NCBI GenBank assembly: GCA_029747585.1
Contig: JAPEVF010000753.1
Coordinates: 1-21,923, forward strand
Origin: Pleurotus djamor
Taxonomy: Eukaryota; Basidiomycota; Agaricomycetes; Agaricales; Pleurotaceae
Reading direction: 5' to 3'
Length of the DNA: 21,923 bases
Notes under the pieces: model-generated
The model's database searches: none
Seen by the model: the letters and a program-made list of their open reading frames with translations, nothing else
Told to the model about the DNA's origin: nothing
Translations under genes and position numbers: made by a program
In this document: one piece after another, positions 19,377 to 21,923 of the stretch
Numbering within the stretch: the stretch's first letter is position 1
Layout of the letters: each line of letters starts with the position of its first letter

Positions 19377-20148
19377 ACGTTCGATGAACTTGACGTGCGC
19401 TAGTACCTGTGGGCCGTACTTCAGTTAATATTATATCCTTCTCTGATAAAATCAGTTTTACTGGTGCAAAGCCGCGTTTGGGACAACGTGGGCTTCATGA
19501 CACACCGTCAACATCAGTCAAACTGTGCCCAGTTCCCTCTGATACTCTCAACTCCCATTCGGCCGCAGCAACGCTATCAAGTCTACGACCTTCATCATAA
19601 TCATCTCAATATCAAAAGATCTCGTTCCTCAGCCCGGCAACATCATTCAATGATCTGGACGCAGATAGCTTCCCTCGACCTGTCTTTTTCTACTTCTCGT
19701 ATCAAGATTCTTTATAAATATACACTCAATCATCCGGGCCTGATGCTTATGTTGGGTTGTCCCTCTCCAAGTACTCGTCCTTGTTTCTCAATCAAGGGAT
19801 TGGTACGCCATAAAGATATGTCTCTGTGTTCTTTCCATGATCTCCACTGCTGAATCCAACCTCATTCATCCTCCCTTGACCTCAACAGTGCGGTGCGCAC
19901 GCGCGACCAGACGGACTCCCAGCTTCTGAGAATTGGTTGCTCTTTATAGCACCCCTTGTCGCTGAGTCCACTCCTTCTCCCTTCCACCACAAGTTGCATC
20001 AGGATCTTATTCGGATGTGATTAACTTGATATCGCGGTTTCCAGAGACCCTGATCAACAGCGTACACAATTGCAGCACCATTCAATCTTCGCAGCATTCT
20101 GGTGAAGCATAAAAGGGATACAATGACTGCACCACCCTCATCAACACA
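19377..20148. other. Intergenic stretch, no gene recognised
   Basis: A 129-codon + strand frame (19464-19853) is rich in His, Ser and Arg with no domain and no introns of good quality, so it is not called. The right end should hold the former promoter of the seven-helix relic starting at 20149. Confidence 0.35.
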
Positions 20149-21600
20149 ATGTATTTCACTCATAATGTCAACCCCGTCCTTCTCAAGTCAGTCTTGACGT
20201 AGATTTTGTGATACTGCTCAAGTTCATAACCTCTCATTCCAGCCCCACTTTCGCGCTTCTCGGCCTTGCCCTGGGTATCCTTCTGTACGGTGTGAGTCAC
20301 AGTACCTAATATCCCCGGCGTAAACTCACATCTATCTCGCTGAATAGGCAATCCTAGTTCAGGTTTGTATTTCCTTAGAGCACTACGATACAGATGCTGT
20401 AGCCATGATCATGCTCTACTTAGGCGTTCGCTTACTTCCACTCCTCAAGAATGAATAAANGACCCCGCATGGATCCGTGCCCTGGTAAGTACTTTGGTTG
20501 AAGCCGCCGCTGCACTCTCATATGAGTACTCACGCATTCATCAAGGTTGCCTACCTTGTATTGATAGAAACCGGCATGATTGTATATAACTCGGTAGAAC
20601 TGTGCATCATAATGGACTTGATGTTCTCCGGAATCAGAGACACTATGGAGGCTGACTCGGATGGTTGCTTTGCCAAGTTATATTTTATCATCTTCGACAT
20701 CATTAGCCCCATACTTGATATAGGTAAGTCAGAAATTCCCTCTCGGCGGCGTGTTGTGTCTGACTCCAGTGATGCACAGTACTACGAATTAGTGAGCTCC
20801 TCCAATTATCTCCTGCTCTTGGTCAATCCTCAATAGCCCCCTTTGATAAGACACCATTCTGACAGTGAGTGTCCGGCTTCGATCGACCACTTTTGCTGGC
20901 GTCATCTCTCTTCTTAGATTCTGATATCAATGCCTGTCCAATGCTCAATGGCATGGAGAGTCAGAGTTCTTTCGAGGTCCAACGTCCTTCCCGCATTGAT
21001 TGTTCTACTCTCCTTCATCTCATTTGGTACGTCAATCAATCCTTTCAAGTCCTTGACCCTTCATAAAGTGGTTACTCGCCCGGTGGCAGGATGCGGTGCC
21101 GCTACCTACGAAAATGGTGATTGAGCGATGGTAGACATGGATTTGAAAATCACTCCGCTTTATCTTCCTTTCATGTGGCTCCTGTTCTCCGCCATCGCCG
21201 ATGCCGTGATTGCAATTTGCTTTGTTGCAACTCTCGTGCGTGTCTTCTTCCCTTCTCCGACCAGTATGCACTTAGATTGCAAACCAATCTAGTCTAGGAA
21301 TCGGACGGGCTTTAAGAGAACGGATACTATTCTCACTCGGTTGACACACCGTAAGGCAAGAATAACTGTGGCTGTTTCGTCACTGATACACCTTGTATGT
21401 AGTTCTCGTTGGTACTGGCTCTATTACAGCCATCCTCACCATCATCGACGCTGGGCTATATTACTGAGGGGCTGACACCGGCTTCAAGCAAAACATCCCC
21501 TTTGTGTACGTTACCCCCGCCCTTGCTCGAGTACCTACAAATCCTCTGACTTACGAGCTTGCAGCTACATCAGGAAAAACCTTACCTGGGGAAAAGCCAT
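20149..21600 (+). pseudogene. Decayed fungal seven-transmembrane protein gene (DUF6534-like)
   Basis: The pieces occur in the right order for this mushroom-expanded family of seven-helix membrane proteins, whose role is unknown. The start at 20149 gives exons 20149-20186, 20243-20291 and 20348 onward. They encode NPTFALLGLALGILLYG (helix 1) and EHYDTDAVA, then stop at TAA 20456, next to an N at 20460. Further blocks are DPAWIRAL joined to VAYLVLIETGMIVYNSVELC (about 20461-20725, intron 20485-20546), PVQCSMAWRVRVLSRSN with a following helix (about 20925-21030), PLYLPFMWLLFSAIADAVIA (about 21157-21235) and RNRTGFKRTDTILTRL (about 21301-21350). A last block near 21420-21500 contains a TGA after GLYY. 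The junction before the PVQC block does not keep frame. With at least two stops and one phase break it looks inactive, although sequencing error next to the N bases could explain part of this. Confidence 0.6.
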
Positions 21601-21923
21601 ATAACTCCACCTGAAGCTGCCAAGGCCACAGAAGCCCCAGAAGCCAGTAACAGTTAGTATCAGTTTAGTATTGGAAATTTAGACCGCTTCAATTATCCCA
21701 TAGTCTAAGTAAAGGTTGTTAAGAGCCCAAGAATCCCCAAAAGCAAGGAAAGATCATATAGATGAAGTAGGAAAACTTTTAATAGGATGGACAAGCAGTA
21801 TACAAGGCTCAAAGCTTTCAAAAGCTTTAAAAGCTGCGAAAGCTACGAAATATTTAGTGTGTGGGTTTGAAAGCCAAGCGCCTCAGAGTATGGCCGTGTG
21901 AAAGCGTCTCAAAGCTCCCAAAA
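21601..21923. other. A-rich right edge with AAAGCT repeats
   Basis: AAAGCT occurs at 21811, 21821, 21830, 21839 and 21911. The first four are spaced 9-10 bases apart. The composition differs sharply from the rest of the window. A 61-codon frame here simply translates the repeats (Ser-Lys-Ala runs) and is not called. It could be the edge of a repeat or mobile element continuing beyond the window. Confidence 0.4.

Noticed and set aside
19464..19853. 129-codon + strand frame
   Set aside because: Low-complexity His/Ser/Arg composition, no domain, no fungal-type introns.

Overview
The window looks like nuclear DNA of a mushroom-forming basidiomycete (Agaricomycetes). The reasons are genes split by many 50-90 bp introns, a histone H3 with a fungal-type carboxyl end, secreted ricin-B-type lectins with Ser/Thr linkers, an HsbA-like secreted protein, a DUF6534-like seven-helix gene relic and a Ty1/copia element. 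Scattered N bases at about 2481-2541, 4912-4999, 5920, 6970 and 20460 mark poor assembly. All products were assigned by reading translations; no database search was run.

Layout. 1-566: no gene seen. 567-2046 (-): a seven-exon orphan gene with a Zn2Cys6-like Cys cluster and a Trp-rich tail. 2833-3595 (-): a two-exon single-pass membrane protein. 4100-4700: three diverged purine-rich tandem repeats. 4824-5475 (-): an N-interrupted, possibly coding stretch. 7253-8045 (+): a six-exon histone H3 gene. 8731-12638 (+): a tandem pair of two-domain ricin-B-type lectin genes with duplicated promoters. 12976-14689: a solo LTR with perfect target-site duplications, then an inverted gag-only copia-type retroelement. 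15668-16993 (-): an HsbA-like secreted-protein gene preceded in the window by a broken paralogue. 18588-19376 (+): a five-exon helical orphan gene. 20149-21600 (+): a decayed seven-transmembrane gene. The right end is A-rich and carries short AAAGCT repeats.

The genes do not form one pathway. The middle is a housekeeping histone locus next to an accessory stretch of duplicated secreted-protein genes, retroelement debris and decaying paralogues. The observations most worth a second look are the gag-only retroelement with a half-tRNA-type primer site, a one-residue insertion next to K27 in histone H3, a GC-AG intron in one lectin paralogue that is GT-AG in its sister, the Cys-cluster/Trp-tail orphan, and a strong local cluster of TACTCTA/TAGAGTA motifs from 15.1 to 18.9 kb.
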